Shown piece by piece: positions 8,026 to 16,234 of a DNA stretch of 64,000 nucleotides. The stretch spans positions 160,197-224,196 of the forward strand of contig JADJII010000008.1 in assembly GCA_016707075.1 (NCBI GenBank), read 5' to 3'. This DNA is from Egaibacter danicus (GTDB taxonomy: Bacteria > Pseudomonadota > Gammaproteobacteria > Burkholderiales > Burkholderiaceae_C). Below the pieces are notes generated by a model that worked only from the letters and a program-made list of their open reading frames with translations, did no database searches and was not told the origin of the DNA. A program made the position numbers and the translations under genes. Each line of letters opens with the position of its first letter. The stretch's first letter is position 1.

Positions 8026-9057
8026 TTAACTCAAAACAAGCGCGAGTGCGGCATAGTCGCCAACCCGGTCACCCAAACCGGCCGGAACCAGTTCAAACGA
8101 GTCCGTCAGAGCACCCAGCTTGCCTTTGACATGCAGGCGCAATTTGGGCAACAGAAAGTCCCGGTGGTGCCAGAACACGCTGCCGCCCATGCTGATGCGC
8201 TGCAAGTCCAATGTGACCACGAGGTTGTACAAGGTGCGCCCCATCACCCGACACAGATCATCAATAATGGCATTAGCCCTTGTATCACCTGCATAAGCAG
8301 CTATAAAAAGAGTAGCGGCATCAGCATAACCAGCAGACCCAAAACGTCTGGGAATGGCATTGCCGGCAATTAGCCCCTCGACATCGCCAACATTGCCGCA
8401 GCCACACAGGGCGTCATCGTTGTCGCTGACAAACATGTGGCCCGCATGCCCAGCGTTGCCATTTTTGCCATGCAATACCCGGCCGTCCACGCACAGTCCC
8501 ATGCCAATGCCGGTACTCCAGGTGACGTAGGCGCAATGATCCAGAGGCTTGCCATTGACTTGCAGCGCACCCCATCGGCGTTCGGCTTCCAGCGCGCCAA
8601 TACCGTCATTCGCCACCCGAACCTGGCCAAACCGGGCACGCAGTGGCGCTTCGAGAACGGCGCTGGGCCAGTCATTGGGAAGGCCACGCGCCTTGCCCGC
8701 CATACCGCCACAGATATTGGGTGCAGTCAGTTCGATGCAGCCGTCATGAATGACAAACGGCCCGCAGGAGGACACCCCGACCGCTGACACGTCTGCGGCT
8801 GACAAGCCCACGCTGACGCAGCTTTCACCAATCAGCCGGATGATCTGGTAACCCAGAGCATCGTTGTTGCCTTCTTTGGCGGTGGGCTCGGTTACGCGGC
8901 CTCGAATGCCTTGTGCATCAGCCACGCTGACAGCCACTTTGGTGCCACCAATGTCGACGCAGGCTCTAAGTCCAACCAAACCTGAAAAGGCATCAAAGCC
9001 TTTGTCCTCGTCATTCTTCAATCCGCGATCCAATGCAAGTAAGTGGCCGCAGTCCAT
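8026..9057 (-). CDS. ROK-family sugar kinase (probable glucokinase)
   Basis: 343 residues from ATG 9057, overlapping the end of the glycosidase gene by 40 bases; a TTG just before GLRACVDIGGTKVAV is an alternative start. The phosphate-binding loop DIGGTK and the ROK signature region NAGHAGHMFVSDNDDALCGCG are present. The zinc motif is odd: CGCGNVGDVE has Asp where the family normally has the third Cys (CxCGxxGCxE). Residues around 255-271 (ATLFIAAYAGDTRANA) are encoded by a copy of the dispersed repeat. Sitting between a glycosidase and a glucose-type importer, it most likely phosphorylates the glucose released or imported. Substrate assignment is inference. Confidence 0.85.
   Translation of the reverse strand: MDCGHLLALDRGLKNDEDKGFDAFSGLVGLRACVDIGGTKVAVSVADAQGIRGRVTEPTAKEGNNDALGYQIIRLIGESCVSVGLSAADVSAVGVSSCGPFVIHDGCIELTAPNICGGMAGKARGLPNDWPSAVLEAPLRARFGQVRVANDGIGALEAERRWGALQVNGKPLDHCAYVTWSTGIGMGLCVDGRVLHGKNGNAGHAGHMFVSDNDDALCGCGNVGDVEGLIAGNAIPRRFGSAGYADAATLFIAAYAGDTRANAIIDDLCRVMGRTLYNLVVTLDLQRISMGGSVFWHHRDFLLPKLRLHVKGKLGALTDSFELVPAGLGDRVGDYAALALVLS
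8269..8316 (-). repeat. Dispersed repeat copy inside the ROK kinase gene
   Basis: On the minus strand this 48-base stretch reads GCTACT, six bases, then ATAGCTGCTTATGCA and later ACAAGGGCTAATGCC. It aligns without gaps to the copies at 14.7, 22.0, 31.2, 47.1 and 48.0 kb. It is in frame and encodes ATLFIAAYAGDTRANA in the kinase. Confidence 0.6.
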
Positions 9058-10313
9058 GAAAAGCTTTTCCCGCCAAGCCCCTGACCTGACAAAGGATCGT
9101 AGTACTCATGGAACCCTGAGGCCGAAAACAACTGTTCGGAACGACTCCGAATTTCCAGCGCCTCAGTATTGTGCCCTTGATCTTGCAGCCCGACCGATAT
9201 CAGCATGTTGATATGTTGCCATACGGGTCCACGCCAGTAACGCAGTGGCTCGAACCCGTCAAAGCTACTGCGAGTGGATGGCAATCCAAAAGGTGTTTCG
9301 CGCAGCCACTGTTTCACCGTGGGTGCCAGATTTTCGCCAAAACCTGCATAGGCTCCGAGCAGACCAGCCGATGTAGGGACTTCCAGCAACTCTCTAGTGA
9401 TCACGTCTCTGGATACGAATTGCTGCCACTTCGAGGACCACAAGGCCTGCACGCTATTGTGCGTGAGGTGTACATGTTCGGCCATTTCGCTCGCCTCAAG
9501 CTTCAGTCCAAATTCTTCGCAAAGCGCAATCAGGTCAATAGAGCCACGCTGCAGGATGCTGATGATCCCGATGTCGTTGACCTGATAGGGGCAAGTAGCG
9601 AGAATTTTTTGAGGATCAAAACCCTGCGCGCGGTTGAAGTCCATCAGGTACACGACCCGGTCATAGAAACTCTTCGGGGGGCGCATTGATGCGTCAACAT
9701 GCCCCAGATCCCGTCGGGTATAGGGTCTCGTGGTTTCGGGGACGCGGGCCAGGGGAACATCCCAGGCTGGCGAGTTGTCCATGCCCGTTTCCCACGGATG
9801 GATGTTCACAACAAGGCCGGTATTGTTCGGATCACGGGCGCGATACCACCAACGATGATGAGCCAACAACTTCGGAAGCAGCTCGCGAATCTGCTTTTGG
9901 GCAAATGTCTTGACAGATGGGTCGGCAGAAGGCCTGCATGCGCGCATCCACATCCACCGGACCATCGTCGCATGCAACGGTGGCTGGCTGATACTGCTCG
10001 TTCGCGTGCTCAAGCCCTCAGTGCCCGGCGCTCCATCAGTGCCCCATTCGTCAGGACCCGGAAAATAGCTGTCGCTTTCGGCGTGGAAGTTGATCTGGGC
10101 AACAAAACCGTTGTTGGGTCCGCCTTGCCACTGCCCCTTGAACAGCCATCGCAACTCCTCCCATGCTCGCGGCGGGTTGAATGTCATCCAGCCCAGCGCC
10201 GTCACGCTGGCGTCCCAGTTCCACTGAAAGGGATAAAGACCAGCAGTCGGCAGGGTGTAGCCGCCACGGTCGTTTGCCAGGAGGATGGCACGAGCCTGTT
10301 CTTGAAGTGACAT
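9018..10313 (-). CDS. GH63-like glycoside hydrolase (glucosyl-/mannosylglycerate hydrolase type)
   Basis: 431 residues without a signal peptide, so cytoplasmic. The (alpha/alpha)6-barrel hydrolase motifs of the GH63/trehalase-like MGH1 group are visible: FQWNWDASVTALGW near residue 30, HPWETGMDNSPAWD near 172-185, RYWRGPVWQHINML near 350, and FHEYYDPLSGQGLGG near 400. By analogy with bacterial glucosylglycerate and mannosylglycerate hydrolases, the Asp in MDNSP and the Glu in HEYYDP are the likely catalytic pair. It lies between an ABC importer and a ROK kinase, consistent with cytoplasmic cleavage of an imported glycoside followed by phosphorylation of the sugar. The exact glycoside (glucosylglycerate, mannosylglycerate, glucosylglycerol or another) cannot be told. 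Confidence 0.82.
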   Translation of the reverse strand: MSLQEQARAILLANDRGGYTLPTAGLYPFQWNWDASVTALGWMTFNPPRAWEELRWLFKGQWQGGPNNGFVAQINFHAESDSYFPGPDEWGTDGAPGTEGLSTRTSSISQPPLHATMVRWMWMRACRPSADPSVKTFAQKQIRELLPKLLAHHRWWYRARDPNNTGLVVNIHPWETGMDNSPAWDVPLARVPETTRPYTRRDLGHVDASMRPPKSFYDRVVYLMDFNRAQGFDPQKILATCPYQVNDIGIISILQRGSIDLIALCEEFGLKLEASEMAEHVHLTHNSVQALWSSKWQQFVSRDVITRELLEVPTSAGLLGAYAGFGENLAPTVKQWLRETPFGLPSTRSSFDGFEPLRYWRGPVWQHINMLISVGLQDQGHNTEALEIRSRSEQLFSASGFHEYYDPLSGQGLGGKSFSWTAATYLHWIAD

Positions 10314-10380
10314 GCGCAGTCTCAGAAACTAAGAATGTGAATAGATTGCTGCAGAAACCACAGCTTCAAAAAGCCAACCG

Positions 10381-11398
10381 TCAGGCCATCAAATGGCCGG
10401 CGGCATCGTACCAGCGTGCCTTGCCAGGCTTGGCAACGACTTGAACCGTCTGGTCGGGTGAAATCGCAGGAGTGGCATTCGTACTCAGGCGGATCAACTC
10501 GCCGTCTACACGACTGTTCACTTGCTGCGATGCGCCCAGCATTTCGACAACCTTCGCCTGAAGTGCCAACCCTCCACCTTCAACAATATCAAGGTCTTCA
10601 GGACGTATTCCGAGTGAGGCTGCTTTGGGCGGCGCTGTAAGTCCCAGCGCCAATTGTGTTGCCGCAGAAGTAATGAAATTCATCGGTGGATTGCCTATGA
10701 ACCCACCGACAAATGTTGTTGCTGGTTGAACATAAACGATGGGTGGCGCGTCGTACTGCACGATCTCGCCGCCGTGCATCACGGCGATACGATCACCCAA
10801 GGCTCATGGCCTCCGTCTGATCATGGGTCACATAGATGGTCGTGGTCTTGATATCGCGCAACAGCCCTTTGAGCTCGCTACGCATTTCAAGCCGCAAAAG
10901 CGCATCGAGATTGCTCAAGGGCTCGTCCATTAACAGCACGTCCGGCTCGACCGCAAGAGCGCGCGCGACGGCAACGCGTTGACGCTGACCACCTGAAAGC
11001 TGGCCGGCATAGCGGTCCAGCAAGTGTTCGATGTGCATCAACTCCGCTGCACGCCGCGCTTGCTTTCGCACCTTGTCTTCGGGTGCCTTTTTCATGCGCA
11101 ACCCAAAGCCGATGTTTTCATCGATGGTCATATGGGGAAACACGGCATAGTTCTGAAACACCATCGCGATATTGCGTTCGCGCGGGGGCAGTCCGTTCAT
11201 GCGCTTACCGCCAATCAGCACATCGCCAGATGTTTCTGTTTCCAGACCCGCAACGATGCGCATGAGCGTGGTCTTGCCACAGCCCGAGGGGCCGAGCAGC
11301 ACGCAAAACTCCTGGTCCTTGACCTCCAGGTCGATAGATTTCAGGGCTTGATGACCCTTGAAGTCCTTGCGAACTCCCTTGATGGAAATGGCCGACAT
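10381..11398 (-). pseudogene. Frameshifted sugar ABC transporter ATP-binding protein
   Basis: A CUT1 ATPase split into two frames. The N-terminal part (from ATG 11398 with RBS AGGGAG) has Walker A GPSGCGKTT, signature LSGGQRQR, Walker B LLMDEPLSNLDA and YVTHDQTEAMSLG, then hits TGA. The remainder, GDRIAVMHGG onward with a TOBE-like tail ending YDAAGHLMA, continues in another frame. One extra base in the CCC run at 10796-10798 explains the break: removing it gives MSLGDRIAVM, the normal family sequence. Joined, it would be about 338 residues. It is either a sequencing error or a recent inactivation that the intact ATPase at 3.7 kb could complement. Confidence 0.85.
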
Positions 11399-11408
11399 GA
11401 ATTGCTCC

Positions 11409-12212
11409 CTAGCGGTTTGAAATGCCCCACATGCTGAACAGGTATTTGCGCACCACAAAGATGAAGATGAGTGAGGGAAGAATCAGGAAAAAGCCACCGG
11501 CATAACGAAAATGCAGGGGACTTTCCTCCAGACTGGCAAACAAAAAGGCGGTAAGCGTTCTGTTATTCAGCGTGAGCACACTGGCGGAGAACACTTCATT
11601 CCATGAAATTACAAAGCTGAAAATCATGGTGGCAGCCATGCCGGGTAAGGCCAGTGGCATCACGATTTTCATGAACGCCTGAACCTTGTTGCATCCCAGC
11701 GTCCACGCGGCCTCTTCCAGTTCTCGCGGAATCCCCATAAAAAGAGAGGAAGAAACCAGAATGGAAAATGGCAATGCCAGCGCGGTGTGTACCAGTGCCA
11801 CGCCCAACTGAGTGTCGTACAGGCCGACGCTGATGAAACGTGTAACCAGAGGCAACGCCAGAATCGCGAGCGGAAACGCCCGCGTCATCACAATCAGCAC
11901 GCGATAGATGTTTTGCCCCTTGAAGTCGTATCGCGCCAGGGCGTAGCCTGCGGGTGCACCCAACACGATAGCAAACAACATGGTCAACAATGCAACGATC
12001 ACGCTGTTAAGAACCGCCTTCCATACCCCTGTGTAGTGGACAAAGAAGCCCAGGGTGTCAAATGAAATATGCAGGGGCAATAGACTTTTAGGCCAAGCTG
12101 TGGCTGCGTCTTTTGGGCTTAGCGCACTGATGCCAATCAAATAGATGGGCACCAGCCAGCAAATGGCGAGCACAACTGCCATGGTGTACAGGAATTTTTG
12201 ACTTTGTTTCAA
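11409..12212 (-). CDS. Sugar ABC transporter permease (MalG type)
   Basis: 267 residues, starting at TTG 12212, which overlaps the TGA of the upstream permease gene by two bases and has GGGAG upstream. The open frame extends further, but that part runs through the preceding permease gene. Six hydrophobic spans are visible, and the EAA loop IPRELEEAAWTLGCNKVQAF contacts the ATPase. An unusual Cys sits inside that loop (LGCNK). Second permease of the upstream CUT1 importer in the regulon; translational coupling to its partner is likely. Confidence 0.85.
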   Translation of the reverse strand: MKQSQKFLYTMAVVLAICWLVPIYLIGISALSPKDAATAWPKSLLPLHISFDTLGFFVHYTGVWKAVLNSVIVALLTMLFAIVLGAPAGYALARYDFKGQNIYRVLIVMTRAFPLAILALPLVTRFISVGLYDTQLGVALVHTALALPFSILVSSSLFMGIPRELEEAAWTLGCNKVQAFMKIVMPLALPGMAATMIFSFVISWNEVFSASVLTLNNRTLTAFLFASLEESPLHFRYAGGFFLILPSLIFIFVVRKYLFSMWGISNR

Positions 12213-13057
12213 GACAGTGTCTCCCGCTTGACCTTCAGCACCTTCAAGTACACCAGCGTGGACGCAATGGAAACCACCAGAATGAACAGCGCGTAGGCAG
12301 AAGCCACATTCGTATTCTGATAAGCGCCCTGCCAGTTGTAGGCCTCGCCCACCAGTACGGGCAGGTTCCGCCCCGCCAGGGCGTAGACCACAGCAAACAC
12401 CTCGAAAGCCAGCACCGTACGCAGTATCAAGGCGCTCTGCAAACTGGGTTTCAGCAGCGGCAGCGTGATTTTCATGAATCGTTTCCACGGGCTGGCACCA
12501 AACACTTCAGCAGCCTCGTTGTACTCTTTGGGAATCAGTTGCACGCCCGCCACCAGAATGACCAGAACAATCGCGGTGGCACGCCAGATTTCGGCAATGA
12601 TGACGCAGACAAACAGGGCGGCAGGGTTCTGGTAACTCAACCATGACGTCGGGCCGCTGATGAACCCCATGCCAGACAACACGGTGTTGAAGTAGCCCCG
12701 GTCATTGAAGATCGCCAGCCAGGCCAGGCCAGCCGCCAGATCGCTCACTCCTAGCGGAATGGTCCAGATATACAGGAAGGCCATCCGGCCACGGTCCATG
12801 TTCTGCAACATCATGGCCATGCCCAATGCCACCACCATTTGTAATGGCACCACGATAGCAACCAGGATCAGGGTGTTCTTAAGGGCAATGCCAAAGTTGA
12901 GGTCACCCAGCATCTTGGAAACATACTGGCTGGTCCAGGTGCCGTCAGCGGTTTTGAACGCCATCAGCGCAGTCTCCGCCAGTGGCCAGATGAACAGAAC
13001 CAGCAGAAAAATCACGCTGGGCGCGATCAGCACGTAGGGCGCGCGTTGGGCGTTCAT
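12209..13057 (-). CDS. Sugar ABC transporter permease (MalF type)
   Basis: 282 residues beginning MNAQRAPYVLIAPSVIFLL, with an N-terminal membrane helix and five more hydrophobic segments. The coupling loop reads IPKEYNEAAEVFGASPWKRF, the EAA motif. It follows the binding-protein gene by 30 bases and overlaps the next permease. It forms the transmembrane channel with that partner for import of the regulon's primary substrate, presumably the glycoside cleaved by the GH63-like enzyme. Confidence 0.87.
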   Translation of the reverse strand: MNAQRAPYVLIAPSVIFLLVLFIWPLAETALMAFKTADGTWTSQYVSKMLGDLNFGIALKNTLILVAIVVPLQMVVALGMAMMLQNMDRGRMAFLYIWTIPLGVSDLAAGLAWLAIFNDRGYFNTVLSGMGFISGPTSWLSYQNPAALFVCVIIAEIWRATAIVLVILVAGVQLIPKEYNEAAEVFGASPWKRFMKITLPLLKPSLQSALILRTVLAFEVFAVVYALAGRNLPVLVGEAYNWQGAYQNTNVASAYALFILVVSIASTLVYLKVLKVKRETLS

Positions 13058-13087
13058 GGCCAGGCCAGGCTAAATCGTGCGATCAGT

Positions 13088-14359
13088 CTATTGAACGGGG
13101 CAAGGGGCAGTGCCGCTCCCGGCATCGGGAGCCCAGCAGGGTGCTCCAGCCTCCTTGATCAAGGCATCCATCAGCTTACCCTGCTCGCCTAGCACCACCT
13201 TAATGTCTTCGTTGCGCAGGACAATGCGGGTGAAGGTGTCTACAAAGAGCTTGTTGAACTCGCCGCCTTTGGCGCCCAGTTGCACCGGCAACAAGGATGC
13301 CCGTCCGTCTTTGGCAGAAAAGACCGCGCCCATACCCTGCGAGGCCATCTGAACGCCAGGGGAGAGTTGACTGAGATCAGATTTCACAACTGGAAAGAAT
13401 CCAATTTCCTTCAGAATCAGCGCCTGCGTCGCAGGTTTGGTCATATGGTCAATCACACGCTCGGCAGCAGCTTTGTCCCCGGCATTCTTGGGAATGGCCA
13501 TGCCCACGATGACAGGCATGAAGCCACGCCCCTTGATGCCCGACGGTGCAGGAAAGGCGACAAAGTCTGCCGGTTTGTCGTTCAAGGCTGGCAGCAAGCG
13601 AGCGGTGTGGTCAAACGCCACCCACACTTCACCGGTTTTCAGCGGTTCTTCCATGAAACCATAGCCCGTTGAGCGCGGATTCACATAGGCCCACATCTCC
13701 CGGAAATCTGCCCATGCTTTTTCTGCGTCGGCACTTTTGAACGTACGAACAATACCGCCGGTGTGGCTAGGATAGAAGGAGGCTTGGAAGTAACGATGCA
13801 TCAGACCTTTGGGGCCTGCCGGAAAGCCAAGCTTGCCCTCGCCCGTGGCATCTTTCATCGCTTTGGCCCAATCACGCAGCTGTACATAGGTCAACGCGTT
13901 GATATTGGCACCTGCTGGCAGGTATTGCAGCGCCTTCTTGTTGGCCACCATCTGAAAGGTATTGGTCATCAACGGGATGAAGCGCTGGTTGGAGCCGCCC
14001 ATCTTGCCGAGGTCCATGGCCGAGCTCGAAAACTCACGGGTGGAAGACAGTCTTTTGGCCAAATCATCCAGATCACTGAGGCCGCCGATCTGGTTCACGG
14101 GGGACAACTCACCGTCCAGAGCAATGGTCGCGTGCACCTTGCCTTGCGCGGCTCCCAGTTCCGCCTTCATGCGAGTGAAATAGGTGTTTCCATCTTCAGG
14201 GATGAAGTTCACGGCATCTGGCGCACCTTTGAGAATGATTGTTCGGACTTTTTCAGCCTCCTCTACCGGGCGCATCTGGGTAGACACCACATTGGTCTGT
14301 GCATGGCTCATGCTTGCAATGAAAAGGCTGGTTACGAGGGTCAGTTTTTTTAGTTTCAC
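13088..14359 (-). CDS. Sugar ABC transporter substrate-binding protein (extracellular family 1)
   Basis: 423-residue binding protein with a signal peptide (MKLKKLTLVTSLFIASMSHA, cleavage before QTNV). The fold-typical region PLMTNTFQMVANKKALQYL and the C-terminal lobe VIVGMAIPKNAGDKAAAERV fit type-1 extracellular solute-binding proteins. The sequence is clearly different from GtsA at 6.6-7.9 kb, so the two importers of this regulon probably bind different sugars. The first 40 residues of the mature protein (MRPVEEAEKVRTIILKGAPD) are unusual for the family. The C-terminus carries two Cys (APCWAP, APCPVQ), possibly a disulfide. It lies 48 bases after the lacI stop and starts the transport genes. 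Confidence 0.87.
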   Translation of the reverse strand: MKLKKLTLVTSLFIASMSHAQTNVVSTQMRPVEEAEKVRTIILKGAPDAVNFIPEDGNTYFTRMKAELGAAQGKVHATIALDGELSPVNQIGGLSDLDDLAKRLSSTREFSSSAMDLGKMGGSNQRFIPLMTNTFQMVANKKALQYLPAGANINALTYVQLRDWAKAMKDATGEGKLGFPAGPKGLMHRYFQASFYPSHTGGIVRTFKSADAEKAWADFREMWAYVNPRSTGYGFMEEPLKTGEVWVAFDHTARLLPALNDKPADFVAFPAPSGIKGRGFMPVIVGMAIPKNAGDKAAAERVIDHMTKPATQALILKEIGFFPVVKSDLSQLSPGVQMASQGMGAVFSAKDGRASLLPVQLGAKGGEFNKLFVDTFTRIVLRNEDIKVVLGEQGKLMDALIKEAGAPCWAPDAGSGTAPCPVQ

Positions 14360-14407
14360 GGTTTGTCTCCTGTTGAAAGGTCTTGGTTAAGGTCGCACGG
14401 GTATATT

Positions 14408-15457
14408 TCAGGCTTCGACGCAAGGTCCGTCGGACTGACGGGCGATCAGGTGAACGGGCTCCAGACGGGTGAGGCCCTGTATTGGTTCCCCGTTGATCTC
14501 GCGCATGAGCAGGTCGGCCAGATGGCGTCCGTTGTCCACAATGGCGTGGTCAATCGTCGTCAGGGGTGGCTCGGCATACAGACCGGCTTCGGTGTTTCCA
14601 TAGCCAATGACAGAAACGTCACGCCCAACGGTCAAGCCGGCGCGCCGGATGGCCGCCATGGCACCCAGCGCGATTGCATCGGTGGCACACAAAATAGCCG
14701 TAATTTGACCCGTATTTCCTGCTCCAGACCTCGTATCCATTGCGTAAGCAGCTATTAATTCAGTAGCAATCTGTTCCCCGCTGGCGGCCGTCACTTCACC
14801 GTGTCGGACCGGGCAGGCTGCTGCGTCCAGGCCGTGCGCGTGGATCGCCTGGCGAAAACCCTGCTCACGCAATGCCGCAAACGTCATGTTGGGGTGACCA
14901 TTGATGAACGCGATGCGGCGATGACCCATGCCGATCAGCCGCTCGGTTGCGAGCAGGAATGCGCGCTCGTTGTCGGTGTCAACCCAGGCATGCGGCTCAT
15001 TGAACTGGGTGCGTCCGTGGGTCACGAATGGCACACCGCGCTGCTGAAGCAGTGCGACCCGCGGGTCATTGGTACGGGTGCGGGCCAGCAGAATGCCGTC
15101 AACCAGACGCCCATCCAGAAACCGCGACAGTTCGGCCAATTCGTTTTCCCCCGTAGGAAGGACGACAGACAACGCAAAGTACCCCTGCTCTCGCAGCGCT
15201 TCCGCGGCCCCCGACAGCAGGGCAGCGAAAGTAGCATCCAGAAAATTGCCCGCCCTTACCGATGACACCAGGGCAATGGCCCCGGTGCGCCCGGTTGCCA
15301 GCCGATGCGCCACTGGATGTGGTTGGTACCCGATGGCCTTGGCCGCCGCCTCGACTCGCGCCCGTGTCTTGGCACTGACATCGGAATACCCGTTCAGCGC
15401 CCGCGAAACCGTGGAGGTCGATATTCCCAGTGACTCAGCAAGTGCAGCAATTGACAT
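14408..15457 (-). CDS. LacI-family transcriptional regulator
   Basis: 349 residues. The N-terminus SIAALAESLGISTSTVSRAL is a textbook LacI helix-turn-helix, followed by the hinge helix region HPVAHRLATGRTGAIALV and a periplasmic-binding-protein-like effector domain (DGILLARTRTNDPR, GMGHRRIAFINGHP, SVIGYGNTEAGLYAEPPLTT). It heads the minus-strand sugar regulon, and two identical 14-bp operator candidates lie 20-65 bases upstream of its start, implying autoregulation and control of the downstream importer, glycosidase and kinase genes. The segment ATELIAAYAMDTRSGAGNTG (near residue 233) is encoded by a dispersed repeat copy that seems to lengthen a surface loop. The effector is probably the imported sugar or its phosphate. 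Confidence 0.9.
   Translation of the reverse strand: MSIAALAESLGISTSTVSRALNGYSDVSAKTRARVEAAAKAIGYQPHPVAHRLATGRTGAIALVSSVRAGNFLDATFAALLSGAAEALREQGYFALSVVLPTGENELAELSRFLDGRLVDGILLARTRTNDPRVALLQQRGVPFVTHGRTQFNEPHAWVDTDNERAFLLATERLIGMGHRRIAFINGHPNMTFAALREQGFRQAIHAHGLDAAACPVRHGEVTAASGEQIATELIAAYAMDTRSGAGNTGQITAILCATDAIALGAMAAIRRAGLTVGRDVSVIGYGNTEAGLYAEPPLTTIDHAIVDNGRHLADLLMREINGEPIQGLTRLEPVHLIARQSDGPCVEA
14722..14767 (-). repeat. Dispersed repeat copy inside lacI
   Basis: Minus-strand reading GCTACT, six bases, ATAGCTGCTTACGCA, then ATACGAGGTCTGGAG. It matches the other copies in the window without gaps over about 46 bases and is translated in frame as ATELIAAYAMDTRSG. The right-hand end is degenerate, so the boundary is approximate. 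Confidence 0.6.
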
Positions 15458-15476
15458 ACAAATCCAGAAAATTTAA

Positions 15477-15490
15477 CAAAAGCGGTTTTG
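15477..15490. promoter_or_regulatory. LacI-type operator, proximal copy
   Basis: CAAAAGCGGTTTTG, an imperfect palindrome with a central CG and only one mismatched pair, the usual architecture of LacI-family operators (AAANCGNTTT). It lies 20 bases upstream of the lacI start and is identical to the copy at 15509-15522, 32 bases away (about three helical turns). Confidence 0.75.
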
Positions 15491-15498
15491 TTTTCCGA

Positions 15499-15504
15499 AT
15501 TATC
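15499..15504 (-). promoter_or_regulatory. Candidate -10 box of the sugar regulon promoter
   Basis: Minus-strand GATAAT sits in the 18-base gap between the two operator copies. No convincing -35 hexamer lies 17 bases upstream, so this is a weak promoter call, but binding of a repressor at both operators would occlude it. Confidence 0.35.
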
Positions 15505-15508
15505 AAAT

Positions 15509-15522
15509 CAAAAGCGGTTTTG
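15509..15522. promoter_or_regulatory. LacI-type operator, distal copy
   Basis: Second exact copy of CAAAAGCGGTTTTG. With the proximal copy it brackets the candidate -10 box. Two in-phase sites could allow cooperative binding of two repressor dimers. No further exact copy was noticed elsewhere in the window. Confidence 0.75.
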
Positions 15523-15606
15523 TTTATCGGTATTTACCCGGATGAGTAGGTCAGCAGACTGCTTTGGGGGGGGTTGGGCCAGCCGGCTTGGCTTCACCCG
15601 GAGGCT

Positions 15607-15975
15607 TCAGGAGCGGCCGTAGTCGTCCTGCAGACGGACGATGTCGTCCTCACCCAGATAGCTGCCAAACTGGACCTCGATGATTTCCACAGGGTTGGTG
15701 GTGAGATTGGCCAGGCGGTGCACCTCGCCGATGGCAATATCGATGTGTTGACCCGGCAAAAGATCGACTTCCCGTTCACCTACAGTAACGCGCGCCGTAC
15801 CTTGCACAACCACCCAATGCTCGGCCCGTTGATGATGCTTTTGCAGGCTGAGTTTTTGACCAGGATGCACCCGAATGCGCTTCACCTTGTTACCTGATAC
15901 CTCGGAAACGGTCTCATACCAACCCCAGGGTCGCTCGGTGCGTTCAATCGTTTCGGTGCGGCTTGTGGTGTTCAT
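15607..15975 (-). CDS. Stand-alone type II mannose-6-phosphate isomerase cupin
   Basis: 122 residues from ATG 15975 (GGAG upstream); five more codons are open before it. The protein is a single cupin domain: RPWGWYE start, KLSLQKHHQRAEHWVVV metal-binding stretch (two His, then Glu and His), GEVHRLAN and the SYLGEDDIVRLQDDYGR end. This is the same layout as the C-terminal phosphomannose-isomerase domain of ManC-type enzymes, including the one encoded at 50.6-52.1 kb, but without the guanylyltransferase domain. It likely interconverts mannose-6-P and fructose-6-P, linking to mannose/GDP-mannose supply. It sits upstream of lacI on the same strand. Confidence 0.88.
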   Translation of the reverse strand: MNTTSRTETIERTERPWGWYETVSEVSGNKVKRIRVHPGQKLSLQKHHQRAEHWVVVQGTARVTVGEREVDLLPGQHIDIAIGEVHRLANLTTNPVEIIEVQFGSYLGEDDIVRLQDDYGRS

Positions 15976-16021
15976 GCGGTTCTCCGTCAATTTGGCGAAG
16001 CGCCGATGCTAACGCCAAAAT

Positions 16022-16216
16022 CTAAATCAGTTTGGCCACCAGGCCAGCCACCAAGCTGAGCAATACGGTGGTGGTGATGGGCAGAAACCACTCACGTCCA
16101 AACAACCGGAAACGGAAATCGCCTGGCAGCTTGCCGAATCCCAGCCGGCCAAGCAGAGGCGTCAACCCATTGATCAGCAACAAAGCCAAAAAGACCACAA
16201 TCAGCCAGCGAAACAT
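16022..16216 (-). CDS. DUF2905 family small membrane protein
   Basis: 64 residues with two hydrophobic helices (LIVVFLALLLING at the N-terminus and TTTVLLSLVAGLVAKLI at the end) separated by LGRLGFGKLPGDFRFR, the conserved core of DUF2905 proteins (LGxLPGDxxxR). Function unknown. It is co-directional with the MidA gene upstream (18-base gap) and probably shares its transcript. Confidence 0.88.
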   Translation of the reverse strand: MFRWLIVVFLALLLINGLTPLLGRLGFGKLPGDFRFRLFGREWFLPITTTVLLSLVAGLVAKLI

Positions 16217-16234
16217 GGTGCCTTGCCTCGGGTT

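Noticed and set aside
10793..11458. Programmed frameshift in the ABC ATPase
   Set aside because: There is no slippery heptamer or downstream structure of note, CUT1 ATPases are not known to use recoding, and a single extra base in a CCC run explains it.
15566..15573. Run of eight G between lacI and the isomerase gene
   Set aside because: Possibly a miscalled homopolymer; no G-quadruplex pattern of four tracts was seen.
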